DNA of 64,000 nucleotides from Cylindrobasidium torrendii FP15055 ss-10 (GCA_000934385.1 KN880485.1:62001-126000); one strand, 5' to 3'. Positions 13,001 through 24,602 are shown, counted from the first letter of the stretch. The notes: generated by a model not told the origin, from the sequence alone. Translations and numbers: made by a program.

Positions 13001-13085
13001 TATCACCAGCGCCAAAGGCGTACGCGCTAGGCAGTACGGCAAAGAAGATGGTAAGCGTTAGAAGTATGGGAAGTGTCGACGACAT
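10026..13085 (-). CDS. het-C: HET-C family heterokaryon incompatibility protein with glycine-rich tail
   Basis: HET-C proteins are secreted or membrane-associated and act in vegetative incompatibility, a cell-death response after fusion of unlike individuals. The start at 13085 gives a signal peptide (hydrophobic LLTLTIFFAVLPSAYA) followed by FGAGDIPDFAYL and RHGDIENVL. The family blocks follow across short introns: SREDVKRVYF, GNWLRDYSQ, LRGPVD, MKNYMATE, LLGQGLHTMEDLLAHSNW, YGTFGSADFLHSLLGEATDH. The final ~300 residues are low-complexity tail built from SYGGGR-type units, as in other HET-C proteins that end glycine-rich. The order matches the family and I see no disabling change in the parts checked. 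Allelic specificity cannot be read from one haplotype. Confidence 0.9.
10060..10960 (-). repeat. imperfect tandem coding repeat, Gly/Ser/Tyr-rich HET-C tail
   Basis: The region encodes dozens of 6-12-residue units of the form E-S-S-Y-G-G-G-R-(D/Q/N)-E. Unit sequence varies, unlike a fresh microsatellite. The codon bias keeps a long open frame on the opposite strand too, which is a by-product. Such a tract is prone to length change by slippage or unequal crossing-over. Confidence 0.85.
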
Positions 13086-13802
13086 CGTCGGTTGTGATGG
13101 TATAAGGAAGGAAAATCGATGGTCGAGCTCGCAGCATCCTTTAAATGCAGCTGACGTCAATCAGTGACGTCGATCTATAGGATAGCAACGGGAGCTCCTT
13201 CGTAGCTTCGACTTCCGTGACGATGCTGCTGATTATTTCACAGGTTCTTTGGGTTTTGAAATAATATCTTCGACAGACAGGGTAGTCCACTGGAGTGGCG
13301 CTTTTGACGCACCTCCCGACGCGTCGTTCTCAACGCGATCGGATGGCTGTGTCGACAGTCGATCGTGTTTGCCTCATACCATCATGCCATTCTGCTGCGA
13401 GGCATATCCCCTTGGCTGCACGCTCAGTCTCTACAAGAACTCACTCTTCTCGTCTTGGCAGCTCCTAGCCCTTGCCCCTCGGTCAGCTGCAGCGAATATG
13501 TGATGCGTCCAGGCTGATGTCTTTGTCGCAACGTCGAATAAGGCCAGTACGATGCGTATCCTGCCTGCCTATAGTACCTTGTCAGCTGCATGCTCTGCTC
13601 TTGCCGCTACAGAACACATCCCAAGTGCGCTTTCGATCATGCCAATCGCCGACAACAAAACAGGTTGGGGTTTCAGGGTTAGTTTGATTCCACTGGTAGC
13701 ATGAGCTTGGGTTCAGTTGTCCTAGCGTCCAGTCCAGTCTCGTCAGTCGCTCAGCATCATTCGAGCAAAATCATCCGACGAGGCACAAACAACAGACGTT
13801 GT
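13086..13802. other. intergenic between divergent het-C and GH114 genes
   Basis: About 700 bp holding the two divergent promoters. Short frames show no motifs. No repeat or RNA gene seen. Confidence 0.5.
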
Positions 13803-13810
13803 TATAAAAG
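13803..13810 (+). promoter_or_regulatory. TATA box of the GH114 gene
   Basis: TATAAAAG lies 66 bp upstream of the ATG at 13876. With transcription starting 25-40 bp downstream, an earlier in-frame ATG at 13813 would fall at or before the transcript start. This supports 13876 as the true start, which also puts a clean signal peptide at the N-terminus. Confidence 0.6.
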
Positions 13811-13875
13811 CAATGCTGGATGCTGATGATATCAATCAACCCCCTTCCTCACAAACGCTCGACCAGCCTCCATCC

Positions 13876-14774
13876 ATGGGCTACGCGACATCATTGACCT
13901 TGCTTGTGGCCCTCGCGGTGTCCACAACAGTCAGCGCTTCACCAACTGCACGTGCTGTAACGCTTCCGCCTGTGAATGGAAAAGCCGACTATCAGCTCGG
14001 CGGCGCGTATACCCCTGCAAACGATGTTGTTGTAGTTACTCGCGACAGCACCGCATCGCCTGTTTCTGGAAAGTACAATATTTGCTACATCAACGCCTTC
14101 CAAACTCAACCGGGAGACAAGGCTTATTGGGAAGGTGCGTCCGGCTTTATTTCATCAGCCATCCTGTAATCCTCTTCACTGGTGTCTTATAACATTCTGT
14201 ATCAGATTCTGCACGCAGTGACCTTCTCCTACGAAAGTCCAATGGCGACCTCTTCGAAGACCCCGACTGGAAAGGCGAATACTTCCTCGACACGAGCACA
14301 GACGCAAAACGTCAGCGTCTTGCTACGATAATTAACGGCTGGATCGATGGCTGCAACTCCAAAGGCTTCGACGCTATCGAGCCCGACAACTTGGACACTT
14401 TCACGCGCTCCAACGACCTGCTCACCGCTGATAACAATCTAGCTCTTGCCAAGCTCTTCACAGACCACGCACACACCCTCGGTCTCGCCGTGGCCCAGAA
14501 AAACACTGGTGGAGAGCTCGAAGGCGACGGCAAGGAGGTTGCTGGGTTTGACTTCGCGGTGGCGGAGGAGTGCCAGGAGTATCAGCAATATGGCGAATGC
14601 GACGCGTACGCGAATGCGTATGGGAACAATTGGATTGAAATTGAGTATACGGATAACGGAGTCAAGTGGTGGAATCAGGCGTGTACGGCGAGGGGCGCGA
14701 GCATCTCGGTCATTTACCGCGACCGCGAGGTGGTACCGTCCAGCTCATCGGATTATCATTACCAAGAATGTTAA
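13876..14774 (+). CDS. secreted GH114 glycosidase (endo-alpha-1,4-polygalactosaminidase type)
   Basis: A 275-residue secreted enzyme from two exons (13876-14134 and 14206-14774; intron 14135-14205). The N-terminus MGYATSLTLLVALAVSTTV is a signal peptide. The GH114 fold is shown by YNICYINAFQ, then GCNSKGFDAIEPDNLDTF (acidic catalytic-region motif), then VAQKNTGG, then DFAVAEECQEYQQYGEC. The family cleaves alpha-1,4-linked galactosamine polymers, a component of fungal walls and biofilms, so it may act on the fungus's own or a competitor's extracellular polysaccharide. Length is normal for the family and the frame is intact. Confidence 0.88.
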
Positions 14775-15185
14775 GTCCACATACTTAGCAGATGTACTTT
14801 TACCTGCACATTGATTGGAACATGGAACGCAATTCAAAATATGTGCGCTCAGGCAGCGTCATTGTACCCTCGATGTTATAAAGGCTTCTTCCGAGTCCTT
14901 TGTTATGCATCTCTATGTGCATTCCTGTCAATAGTGAAAATGACCTCGAGAAGGAACTTGCAAACTTGAGACAAGATCCGTGGTTGCGCTCTAACCAACC
15001 ATTGATCTATTTAAGTGTTTCTTCAAGGCTCCAACTACTTACTTACACTGCACAGAGCGTGATCATGCATAGAAGAATGATGGGATGGACTCTTTTGCAT
15101 TGATGCATGTATATGTTAATACGTAGTAGCCGCTTCCGTGGGAAGCGAAGCACTTGTGGGCCTTCTTGGTTCTCCTCCAACCACC
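14775..15185. other. intergenic, no gene seen
   Basis: About 400 bp between GH114 and copy B. A TATAAAGG at 14877-14884 is followed only by a short frame without features. I looked here for the missing core of copy B and did not find it. Confidence 0.45.
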
Positions 15186-16487
15186 ATGTCCGACACTGAC
15201 CTTGATTCTGATGATGGTGAGCTCATTGGCTTCCCAGCGCCATCAACACAGTTATGCATAGGGAAGCAGACAATATCCAAGACTATCAAATGGACGATGA
15301 AGAACATTCGGATAGCCAATCCAGCACAGGTCTCCCTTCGCCTCCGGGCGAAGAGGATGCCGACGATGTACAGCTCGAAGTCGAATCCAACGATGGGAAG
15401 CGCCAACGCAGCAGTAGTAGTGAGTCCTCCGTCAAACCACTTAGTCGAAGAAGGAAATTGTCAGATTCTTCAGGTTCACCGAGGCGCCATACCAGTCGGG
15501 TAAATTGTGCAGCTGCGTTCTCAGAAAGCGCGCTTATTTATCAAGGACTCTGGTGTGACAATCCATCCTAAATCTCACAATCCTGGGGTCGACACAACCA
15601 GGAATTCCAGTCCTGGTACAGTGATTCTCCCAGGTCAAGATTCTCGCCCGCAAGCGTCGACGTCCATCTTGAACGTGCCCGTGAGTACGCTTTTCACGTA
15701 CCACTGAGTTTTCTTGACAGGGCCTGTAGAATAACACTGTGCATCCTTTGCCCCTCGGCGGTGCTGCGGTGCTGCGATCGTCGCTCTCCTCGTCGAGGGA
15801 ACAAAGATTGAGTCGGCTTGCTGCACGGGTCTCCAATGCGTTCTCGCCTATTCAGGTACGTGAATAAAGCATACCCTTCATGAAATGGATTGATGGGTGT
15901 GACAAGTCGCCACCAAAAGCTACGACCCAATCTCCCGTCGAATCTGCACAAGAGCAACTTGATGAGGCTGCGTCGCCTGTCCATATGGATGTCGACGAAG
16001 AAGAGGACGACAGCACACCGGAGGATGAAAGCCTCAAGTGCGCCGGTCCATCGGTGGATCCTGAAATCAATTTTGTGGTCGACAACGGGCCTCGTGAAAT
16101 GGATGTCGAGGGTGACTCCAGAAACATGGAAGTTTTGGATGTGGTATTGGGAAAAGTGAGTTACTGCTCGAGGTGATTGTATGTAATAGACCTTACACCT
16201 GTCACAGATTGCAAGACTCGAGCAGTCCGTTGAGGACGATATCCGAAAGGCACAAATGAAAAAGAACGAACTTCGCATGCTCACTCAAGATGTGACCGAG
16301 CTCCAAAAGGCTCATGAATGCAACAAACGCAGAGGCGAGGAGTATGCAAGAAGATTGGAACAGAACAGAGGTCAGCGAGAAAAGTATGAGAAGGACATTG
16401 CGGTGAGTATGTGCTCGGCAATGGGACATCTCATTACTGATGCGAGACTATTAGGATCTTCGACACCGACTGAGAGCTCTGGAGTGA
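15186..16487 (+). CDS. unrecognised paralogous family, copy B (acidic linker + coiled coil, core missing)
   Basis: Related to copies A and C by its C-terminal half. Assembled exons give an acidic/Ser-rich region with basic clusters (GKRQRSSSS, SRRRKLSDSSG), then a strongly acidic segment (MDVDEEEDDSTPEDES). An intron near 16157-16207 leads into a coiled coil beginning IARLEQSVEDDIRKAQ with EQNRGQREKYEKDIA. The last exon encodes DLRHRLRALE and stops at 16487. The QNR-x-(E/R)-E block aligns with QNRHERAEF of copy A and QNAFEREENR of copy C. The FVRF/KYY and MVYRV blocks are absent upstream. The start (MSDTDLDSDDG) is plausible, but phase across the first intron does not close cleanly, so 5' exons are uncertain. 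It may be a shortened paralogue or a decaying copy. Confidence 0.5.
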
Positions 16488-17010
16488 TGCATCATGGTCG
16501 AGGATGGTCAGTGTGTGAAGATGAAGAAGAATTGCACGGAGAATTCGCGATGATTTTTCGTGGTAGTAGTCCGACGAGCCCGTCTATATATACCATCCTT
16601 CTGATGGAGTGCTACGGATTGATGTGGCGAAGTCGAACCCGCGATTGTGCTGTGTTCGGAGGACTCCGAGATTATTGATTCTTGTCTTGTGCAAACCGGG
16701 TGTAAACTGATAACGAGGCTCACAAAGAATAGCATCCAGCTTGGGCTGAAGGGATTTTTTTCTGGGTGTGAATACCGCTCTTGGCTCCTCGCAGTCTATC
16801 GCAACTGGCGAGCAGACCAATCTGCAGCCCATCTGGTGATGCGAATTAAACAGACACGTGGTCTGGATACCGGCGCAAGAGATGTGCCTTGCAGGTTTCC
16901 TTCTCACCACCGTCCCTGCGCTCTTTCTGGGCATCCTGCCCGTCCGTTCTCTATCACAAATACCCCGACGCCCCGCTTTTCAAAGAACGCATTTATTCAC
17001 TGGTTGAAAT
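16488..17010. other. intergenic, upstream of chitin synthase
   Basis: About 520 bp. Contains pyrimidine-rich stretches before the chitin synthase ATG but no gene, repeat or RNA feature I can support. Confidence 0.45.
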
Positions 17011-19926
17011 ATGGCCTATCGCCAAGCACCGCCTGATGCCTACTACAACACTGTCGACTATGGCAGTTATAACAACCAGCATCAACAACCGTATAACAAC
17101 CATGTTGTGGACTACCCGCCTCCTGCTTCTTACGACGACCATACGACGAACTGGGAAACCAAGTCGGTCGGCAGCAGCCACTACGCGGACTCGCAAGTCC
17201 ACCTCAATCCCACATACGACGACGGCCTGGTGCCGCCTGTTCCGAACATGCCCTACCAGCAGAATTATCCCCCCGCTGCGCGGCCCGGCATGTACCATGC
17301 CCCCAGCTCTGGCGGCTACTCAGTTATGCGCGAGAAGATCATGAAGCGCCGGTCGATGCGCCAAGTCGAACTCGTGCAGGGAAATTTGGTGCTCGACGTC
17401 GACGTCCCTTCGCACATCGTCCCCAAGCAATACGCCCACGACGAAGAATTTACAAAGATGCGCTACACCGCCGCGACCTGCGACCCCGACGATTTCATGA
17501 AGTCGCGCTACTCGCTTCGCCAGTTTCTCAAAGGTCGCCAGACAGAGCTTTTCATCGTCATGACCATGTATAACGAGGATGAAATTCTGTTCACAAAGAC
17601 GATGAATGCGTGCGTGCGCTGCCTCCGGTCGTGCTGCTCTTGCTAATTCTGCTCGATCAGTGTCATCAAGAATATTGCTCACCTCTGTTCGCGTAACAAG
17701 TCCAAGATGTGGGGCCAGGACGGCTGGAAGAAGGTCGTCGTCTGTGTGGTTTCTGACGGTCGCAGCAAGATCAACAAGCGTACCCTTCAAGTGCTGGCGC
17801 TGGTGCGTCCCAGTCTTCCCTAGCCCATCCATTTATAAACATTATCCAGATGGGTGTTTACCAGGATGGTATTGCCAAAGACGAGGTCGGAGGCAAGGAT
17901 GTCACCGCTCATATTTTCGAGTATACATCTACAGTCACGGTCACCGCCTTAGGCGAAGTCGCGCAGGGAACTTGCCCCGTCCAAGTTCTCTTCTGTCTCA
18001 AAGAACAGAACAAGAAGAAGCTCAACAGCCATCGCTGGTTCTTCAATGCATTTGGGCCCCTTATCAAGCCAAATGTCTGCATTCTTCTTGATGTTGGCAC
18101 TAAGCCGACGGGCACGTCCATTTATGAATTGTGGAAGTGCTTCGACAAGCATAGCAACATTGGCGGCGCCTGCGGAGAGTATGTAGTGTTACTGTGCTTT
18201 TTGCTCTCTCTGACCTAGTTTGTAGAATCTGTGTCGACGTTGGCAGGGGATGCTCCCTCCTCTTGACCAACCCTCTGGCCGCATCACAGAATTTCGAATA
18301 CAAGATTTCAAACATCCTCGACAAGCCTCTGGAGAGTATCTTCGGCTATATCTCTGTGCTGCCCGGTGCTTTTTCTGCCTACCGATACAAAGCTCTCCAG
18401 AACGGCCCCGACGGCAAGGGCCCGCTGGCTTCATACTTCAAGGGCGAGGCGATGCACGGCACTTCCAGCGACGCCAGCATTTTCGAGCGCAACATGTACC
18501 TCGCCGAAGATCGTATCCTGTGTTTTGAAATCGTCACAAAGAAGCGCGAGGGCTGGAAGTTACACTATGTCAAGAGTGCCAAGGCTGCCACTGATGTTCC
18601 CGGCAATATTGCAGAGTTCATCTCTCAACGCCGTCGCTGGCTCAACGGTTCACTTTTTGCGTCCATCCACGCCACTGTCTTCTGGTTCAGGATTTGGACA
18701 TCGGGTCAGAACTTCTTTAGGAAGATTGTTCTTACTCTCGAGTTCATTTACAATGCCGTCCAACTTTTGTTCACCTGGACATCTCTGGCCAACTTCTACC
18801 TTGCGTTCTTCTTCGTGCGTATGCTCAAAAGGGTTTTCGTTTTGGAGCTGAACTTACGCTAGCTCGTCCAATCCGCAACATCCGGAACCAAAGATGATGC
18901 CTTCAACTTCCTCAATGCCAATGCGGGGAAGATCGTCTTTGAAGTTGTCCTCAAACTCTACATCGCTCTACTCTTTGTGGTTCTCGTATGCTCGCTCGGC
19001 AATCGGCCTCAAGGCTCCAAGTGGACGTACATCTTTGCCATCCTCCTGTTTGGTGTTTGCAACATCATCACTTTATGGTGTGCTGCCTGGACTGTTTACC
19101 TCGCTGTACCCCACACACTGGAGGGGTGGTCGAACTTTGGACAGTACGTATCCTATCCCGATGCGTGCGCGGGTACTGATTGTTTCTTTAGATTGCTCGT
19201 CGACACACCTGCCCTACAGGATATCTGTATCTCGCTTGGTGCCACCTACGGTCTCTACTTCATTTCTTCCTTCATGCACTTCGAGCCATGGCACATGTTC
19301 ACAAGCTTCCTACAATACCTTTTCTTCCTCCCTTCCTACGTCAACATTCTCAGTACGTTTCTGCTTGAGTGCGAAGTGAAATCCTCTAACCTTTCTTAGT
19401 GATGTACGCTATGTGCAACTTGCATGATGTGTCCTGGGGTACAAAGGGAGATAATGGCGCTGCAAAGGACCTTGGCGGTGCGAAGAAGGTCAAGAGCGAG
19501 ACAGGGGTGGAGATGATGGAGGTCGAGCTTCCTGCACAGAAGGAGGATGTCGATCAGCTCTGGAATGCCGCTCGGAACACTCTGCGCCAGAAGCCGCTTG
19601 AGGAGAAAGAGCACCGTGACGCATCCACGAAGCAGGCGGATCATGACCGTAACAGCCGAACAAACGTTGTGCTGGCTTGGGTTGGTTCGAACATGGTGAT
19701 GATTGTCTGCTTCACGTCGACGGCGTTTACGGACTGGGTGAGTGACCACTGGGATACCAAGGGTGCTGCGTTCAATCCGTACCTGAGTTTCTTGTTCATC
19801 GCTTTGTACGACTGTTTTTCTTTTCCGTTGCGTCTTGTGTGCTTATGGTTTGATAGGGCCGGCCTCTCCGCTATACGCTTCTCTGGGTCATTCCTCTACC
19901 TCGTTTTCCGTCTTTGTGGGCACTAA
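17011..19926 (+). CDS. CHS: chitin synthase (family 2 glycosyltransferase, class I-III type)
   Basis: Polymerises N-acetylglucosamine from UDP-GlcNAc into chitin at the plasma membrane. A ~110-residue Tyr/Pro/Gln-rich disordered N-terminus precedes the chitin-synthase N-terminal region ([20 protein letters not shown]). Catalytic motifs follow in order: [42 protein letters not shown] and the QxxRW-type [11 protein letters not shown]. About seven membrane segments make up the C-terminal part (for example [19 protein letters not shown] and [17 protein letters not shown]), ending YLVFRLCGH. At least seven short introns are needed, including one near 19807-19857 that joins FIAL to AGLSAIRF. All key motifs are intact. 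Subclass within I-III is not decided here. Confidence 0.93.
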
Positions 19927-20318
19927 GCTTCCCTCCCCACTACCATTTAGCAGCGCGTCTGCCGGCTAACGCGCCCCCTCGATCTAATTTATACCAAAAT
20001 CTATACCATGTACTATCAGGCCTGGAACTATCGTACACCATACCACCTTCGTTTGAGTGATATATTGGATGGAACTAGGGTTACTGTCTCGCGCGTTTTT
20101 TTACGTTTTTCGTTCTTATGACGGAAATAGGAGGGTTATGTACTTACTCTTCGCGTTCTACCTCTTCGTTCTCACGCTTCTGTGGAATTCATCTTGCCCT
20201 CCATCTGGATGCCACGTCTGGATGACCATGCCTAACTGTGGGGTCGATGTATGCCCATACTTTCGAAACAAGAGTTCTGGTACGAGGACGACAAAGGGTA
20301 TATTCCAGAAATTACAAG
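19927..20318. other. intergenic between convergent genes
   Basis: About 390 bp between the 3' ends of the chitin synthase and the F-box-like gene. T-rich 3'-UTR-like sequence, no gene seen. Confidence 0.5.
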
Positions 20319-21618
20319 CTACTCCAAACTATATGGCCTCCGATCATCAGGAGATACGACCTGCTCGAACTTGACACTTGGTGCAGTGACAAAGCCCACA
20401 TCCAACAAGCATCGCTCTGCAGATTCCTTGTGGCCGAGTCTTCCAGCTGCCAACGGCCCAGGAATCCCTTGAAATAGCTGCAGAAAAATAAAGGTAATCT
20501 GAATGCGTTTGCGTAGAGCGAGCGATTTGGCTATAGTCATCCACTGGGGGTCAAAGCTGAGGAGGGGGAGGGTATGTATCTTGAACGTCAAAGCTTTGAG
20601 GTTGGGAAGAGTTTCGTGGTGTGACAAGGCATCGGACCACCATCCCAGTGAACTCGTCGAAGCGTCGTCTGCGAGAGACTTGAACTCGAGTTCGAGGCGT
20701 ATTAGGCTCGATGCTGCGAAGAAGGTAAGCGGTGGACTACAGCATATTTCTAGTGCACATACCCTTCAAGACGTTATATTCAGGTGGCACTCGGCCACCT
20801 CGATCAAGGCGACTTAGCCCTAGACGCAGAGTTGTGCATCCAGCAGCCTGTTCCAATAACGAGAAGATATCGTCCAGGTATAGTGTCGCGAATCCCCTTG
20901 TCGATCCGACCTGCAAAGTCTCCAGCTCGGTGAGGGTAATGGGACTGGATGGGTGTAACAGGAACTGCAAGATATCCTCTCTGTCCAGCTCTCCATCGCT
21001 TCCGATTCCATCAGACGACAGAATCAGCGTCTTCAACGCAATTGACGCTTCCGCCTGTTTCGATATATACCTATGCCAAAATGCATCCCTAAGTTCTAGC
21101 CCTTTCAACCTCGGGAACTTGCCCACCAGGGCGTACATATCCTCACTGTTCTCCACATAATAGTTGTCCAGAAACGCCACGCGCTCGACGAGGGGCGGAA
21201 GCAGACGGGGCAGTTGCGCTGCGACCATACGCATGATGGCTGTCCCGCACGACGCGAAGACGATATCGGTGAGCAGCGGGAGAGCGGCGAGAACATGCAG
21301 AACGGCGGGGTCACGACTGGGGTCCGGCGCGCCAGTAACCTGCAGGGTACGCACGAGCAGGCCTATTTCTCCCGCACTGCGCTTGAGCAGATCCCGAAAG
21401 GCATGCGTCGACTGCCGGTACGACCGAGGGTACAGCGTCGGCCATTCCAGCGACACGTGCCCGAACACTAGGCGGCGGGCTTGGGCGCGGAAGGTCGAAT
21501 GAGTGAGGCAGAGCGCCTTGAGTGTTTCGGACGGGTTGGCAGAGGTGTGATACGCGACGGAGACGATCTGGTCGGTCAGTTCTTGCGGCAGCGACCACGC
21601 CATGGTGGGCAGAGACAA
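20319..21618 (-). CDS. F-box/leucine-rich-repeat-like protein
   Basis: Two exons on the minus strand, joined by a 49-bp intron (20714-20762, GTATGT..GCAG). Starts MSLPTMAWSLPQELTD; the inner Met at 21603 is the alternative start. The N-terminus LPQELTDQIVSVAY...LKALCLTHSTFRAQARR resembles an F-box, the Skp1-binding element of SCF ubiquitin ligases. The rest is a ~350-residue series of Leu-rich segments (LPLLTDIVFASC, FPRLKGLELRD, LPNLKALTFK) typical of fungal F-box/LRR proteins. Agaricomycetes carry large expansions of such genes with unknown targets. Reading frame intact; function beyond the class unknown. Confidence 0.7.
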
Positions 21619-21840
21619 GGCGTATGCTTAACCCAGGCATCCCTCATAAGTAACCGAGTGTCGTTGCCGTGAGGGTGCCATCAAGGTGCCATAGCTTGAT
21701 GTAATTGAGTTGACGCGACGGGCACTGTAGAGAATCACGACATCGTGTTGATGCCTCGAGGCTCACATTTCCCAAGATAACACCCAAATAACACCGCCTG
21801 TATCAAACAAACCTATAAACAGTAATACATATTCCTAGAG

Positions 21841-22801
21841 TTATGGCTTGCTCTTGTGGTCATCCGACATGCTCATGTCGCTGGGGAGCACGAGTTCTGG
21901 GGTTGCCTCGGTATCTTGCCTCCTCTCTTCGACGGTCGGATCCCATTTGGTGAGCCTCTGGCGGAGGCGTATGATCCCCCACATGACCACGAACACAATG
22001 ACCTCGGCCACACCAATGCCAACAATGTACGCCGCAAGATAGTTTCCAGCTTTCTTGGGATCAAGAAAGTCGTAAACTGCGACAAGCTGAGCAGATATAC
22101 ACAGGCCATTCGGGGTGTCACATACCGTAGAATCCTAGAGTCTTCTTGCTAAGGTATGCTAGACCAAGATAGAGGGCGAGGATGATGATATCCACAAGAA
22201 GAGTGAGCCATCGTGGGGCGGGATTATTCGTGCCCAAAACCTCGGTCAGACAGAGAAAACTGTTGACTGCATGCATTGACACGGTCCCCCACACGCCAGC
22301 AGTGGTAGCTTCCGCGAGGTTGGGCGACAGGATGGCCCAGTAGACGATGGTCACCACGATGGCTGCGCAGTTGGTGAGACGGGGCGAGCAAACGGAAGGT
22401 AGGCTGCGCACGGAATGTAGCGATAGTGCTCCAGAGACACTCATGCGCCCATTGCAGAGGCCGTGGCCATTTCCTTAGGGGGTAGACTGGCTTCCCGCCT
22501 TTGCGATAGAAAGCATAGATCGCTGTCTGCACCCCAGATGCCCAAAACCAAGAGCACATTCCAATGTACGTGAGGTGTGTAAAGTACGAAAAAAACCTGC
22601 AAGACCTGTTAACTTGCCCAGGGTCAACAATGCGTCTACTCACGTTCTTCCACCGCCGTACGCCAGACTGTAAATGAGAGCAATTGTCACATACACGGCG
22701 ACCAGCAAACGCCAGAGCGCAAGAAAGGACGGCCTTATGAATGGCGAAGTAACATAAGCAAAGCCAGGGTCGAACAAGCGCGCCGGCACCGGAGTGGCCA
22801 T
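21841..22801 (-). CDS. multi-pass membrane protein, FAR-17a/AIG1-like
   Basis: Assembled from four or five exons on the minus strand. Start chosen at MATPVPARLFDPGFAY (22801); a more upstream Met at 22855 is possible. Membrane segments in order: FLALWRLLVAVYVTIALIY, then after an intron FFSYFTHLTYIGMC with WFWASGVQTAIYAFY. An intron with GTGCGC donor then gives ATFPIVVTIVYWAILSPNL, followed by WLTLLVDIIILALYLGLAYL and, after another intron, VYDFLDPKKAGNYLAAYIVGIG, ending in a polar tail DDHKSKP. The FSYFTHLT block and the spacing of about six helices suggest the FAR-17a/AIG1-like family, some animal members of which are serine hydrolases acting on lipid esters. Assignment by pattern only. Confidence 0.62.
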
Positions 22802-23164
22802 CGTCCTCGAAAAATCTGAGGGCAGGGGGCGCGCCAAAAATACGGGCGATAGCACAGAGAGGCCTCAGAAGCCCCGCGAGCCGGTGGTGATGGTCAGAAA
22901 GCAAGAAAAGAAACTGGACAGAAAGTTCCGGAAGCAGTTCCAGATTGTCAACTGATGGCATTCCAGGAAGAAAGATGGGAAATAATGGAATTCAAGAAAA
23001 GCTGGGAATCAAACATGGCCATGAAATTTAAATGTTTGACCGCTCCCAAAAGGACAACAATGTAACTGTACTTTTTGTTGACCGGGTGTCGAGTAACCGG
23101 AGAGGCGTGATCGCATTGATCGGCCATCAAGGCACAGCTCTGTTCCCGACCACAACCTACAATA
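22802..23164. other. intergenic between divergent genes
   Basis: About 360 bp containing the two divergent promoters. No gene, repeat or RNA seen. Confidence 0.45.
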
Positions 23165-24602
23165 ATGCCGCCAAAACCAAGTCCACTCACATTGCGAACG
23201 ACGCCAAAGGGCCCACCAACGCAGGCGGACAAAGATGCAATGGCGATGCCGCCACCGCCGGTGCCTCGAAAAATATTAGAGTCAGAGATGCTCGCGCTTG
23301 CTACATGCTACAAGGTGCGCTCAACAAAGCGCTGTTCCAAGTGCCATGTTTATTCCATCCCAGAACACAATAGTCAAGACTGGACAGATTCATGGATTTT
23401 ATGCAGATGCTCGCAGACTGTGAGTATAGATCAGGCTATCTCCAGACCATACTCAACGATTACCAGAGGAATCCAGAAACATGCTACAAGTCCTCCAGTC
23501 TCCCTGGCCTCTGCCCTTGCACGCGAAGTCGAGCGATACGACCAACTATGCGATGTAATGGAGGCTCAAATAGTGCGTCTCCGTTGCCATTGTTCTATTT
23601 GACTAACCAGCTGCCCAGCTCAGAGCTATCGCGGTATTAGAGCGAGACTTGAAAGCAGAGCAACAGCGCGTCAAGGAGGCAGATGAAGCCGAGAAGGCAT
23701 CTGAAATGCAACAAGACGAACCAGTTGCCGCCGTCGCACCTCCATCATCTCCCCCTCCATCCGAAGCGTCCGAGCAGGTCCTGCTCACGCCGTCCAGCGC
23801 ATCCCCGTCATCCTCTATGGGGCGCAGAATGTCCACCATATCTATATCCTCATTACAAAGGCCTGGTTTCCCACTGAAGATTGACCTTCCAAGTCCATCA
23901 TTCCAGCAATTATCCCCGGATTTAACAGACATGTCTGGCCGCCCACATTCACCCGTCACACTCGCACCAAAGTCTGCCCGACCATTGGATTTCGCCCCCG
24001 ATATGCTTTCCATGGCCCTCAATAACGCCGAAGGAACCTCGGGCACTGATCAGCAACATGTCGACATGGAATTGGGCACCGTCGGCGACAGTGGAGGCTT
24101 AATGGAGGGGCCAATGGCAGGTAGCAGCGGAGAGAAACCTATCGAACTTGACTTGGACAACATGGACATTGACATGCATGGCCTATTCGGAGACGACGAT
24201 GCTGGCCAGGACGATGGTGATGCTATGGAGAGCTTGTTCTCTCCCACGGTGCAGACGGCTGAGCTGAGCGACGAAGCCAAGAAGGATGGAGAGGCACAGG
24301 ATTTCTTGAAATCACTCGAAGCGGCAGATACATCTACTACTCAAGCCGGATTCTTGGAAGCAGGGCAGGCAGCAGAATCGAATCCGTCACCAAATACCCT
24401 GCTCGCGAGCTTTGGAGCTGGTGGTGGAACGGCCGATTCTAGCTCGGGAGATGGACAGTTCAATATTGAGAGCTTGGATATGAATTTCTTTAGCGAGACT
24501 GCGGTGGACGGTACAGCGCATCCAGCAAACTTGGATTCTTTCTTAGGGATCGACAATGGCGCTCAGCCTTCCCCACCCAAGACGGAGAATGCATCTGGAT
24601 AA
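23165..24602 (+). CDS. unrecognised coiled-coil/acidic protein, possible transcription cofactor
   Basis: I do not recognise a named family. Exons join in frame: 23165-23314 (MPPKPSPLTLRTTPKG...LALATCYK), 23374-23419 (SRLDRFMDFMQMLAD), from 23499 (FSLASALAREVERYD...EAQI) and from about 23620 (LRAIAVLERDLKAEQQ) to the stop at 24602. The first ~130 residues look helical (coiled-coil-like). The remaining ~300 are disordered and Ser/Pro/acidic-rich, with short hydrophobic-acidic pieces (DLDNMDIDMHGLFGDDD, NIESLDMNFFS, NLDSFLGID) that resemble activation domains. Layout would suit a nuclear cofactor, such as a Mediator-type subunit, but that is inference. All four junctions use standard GT-AG borders. 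Confidence 0.6.

Noticed and set aside
13813..13875. Earlier in-frame ATG for the GH114 protein
   Set aside because: It lies only 3 bp after the TATA box, so it would not be in the transcript, and it would bury the signal peptide.
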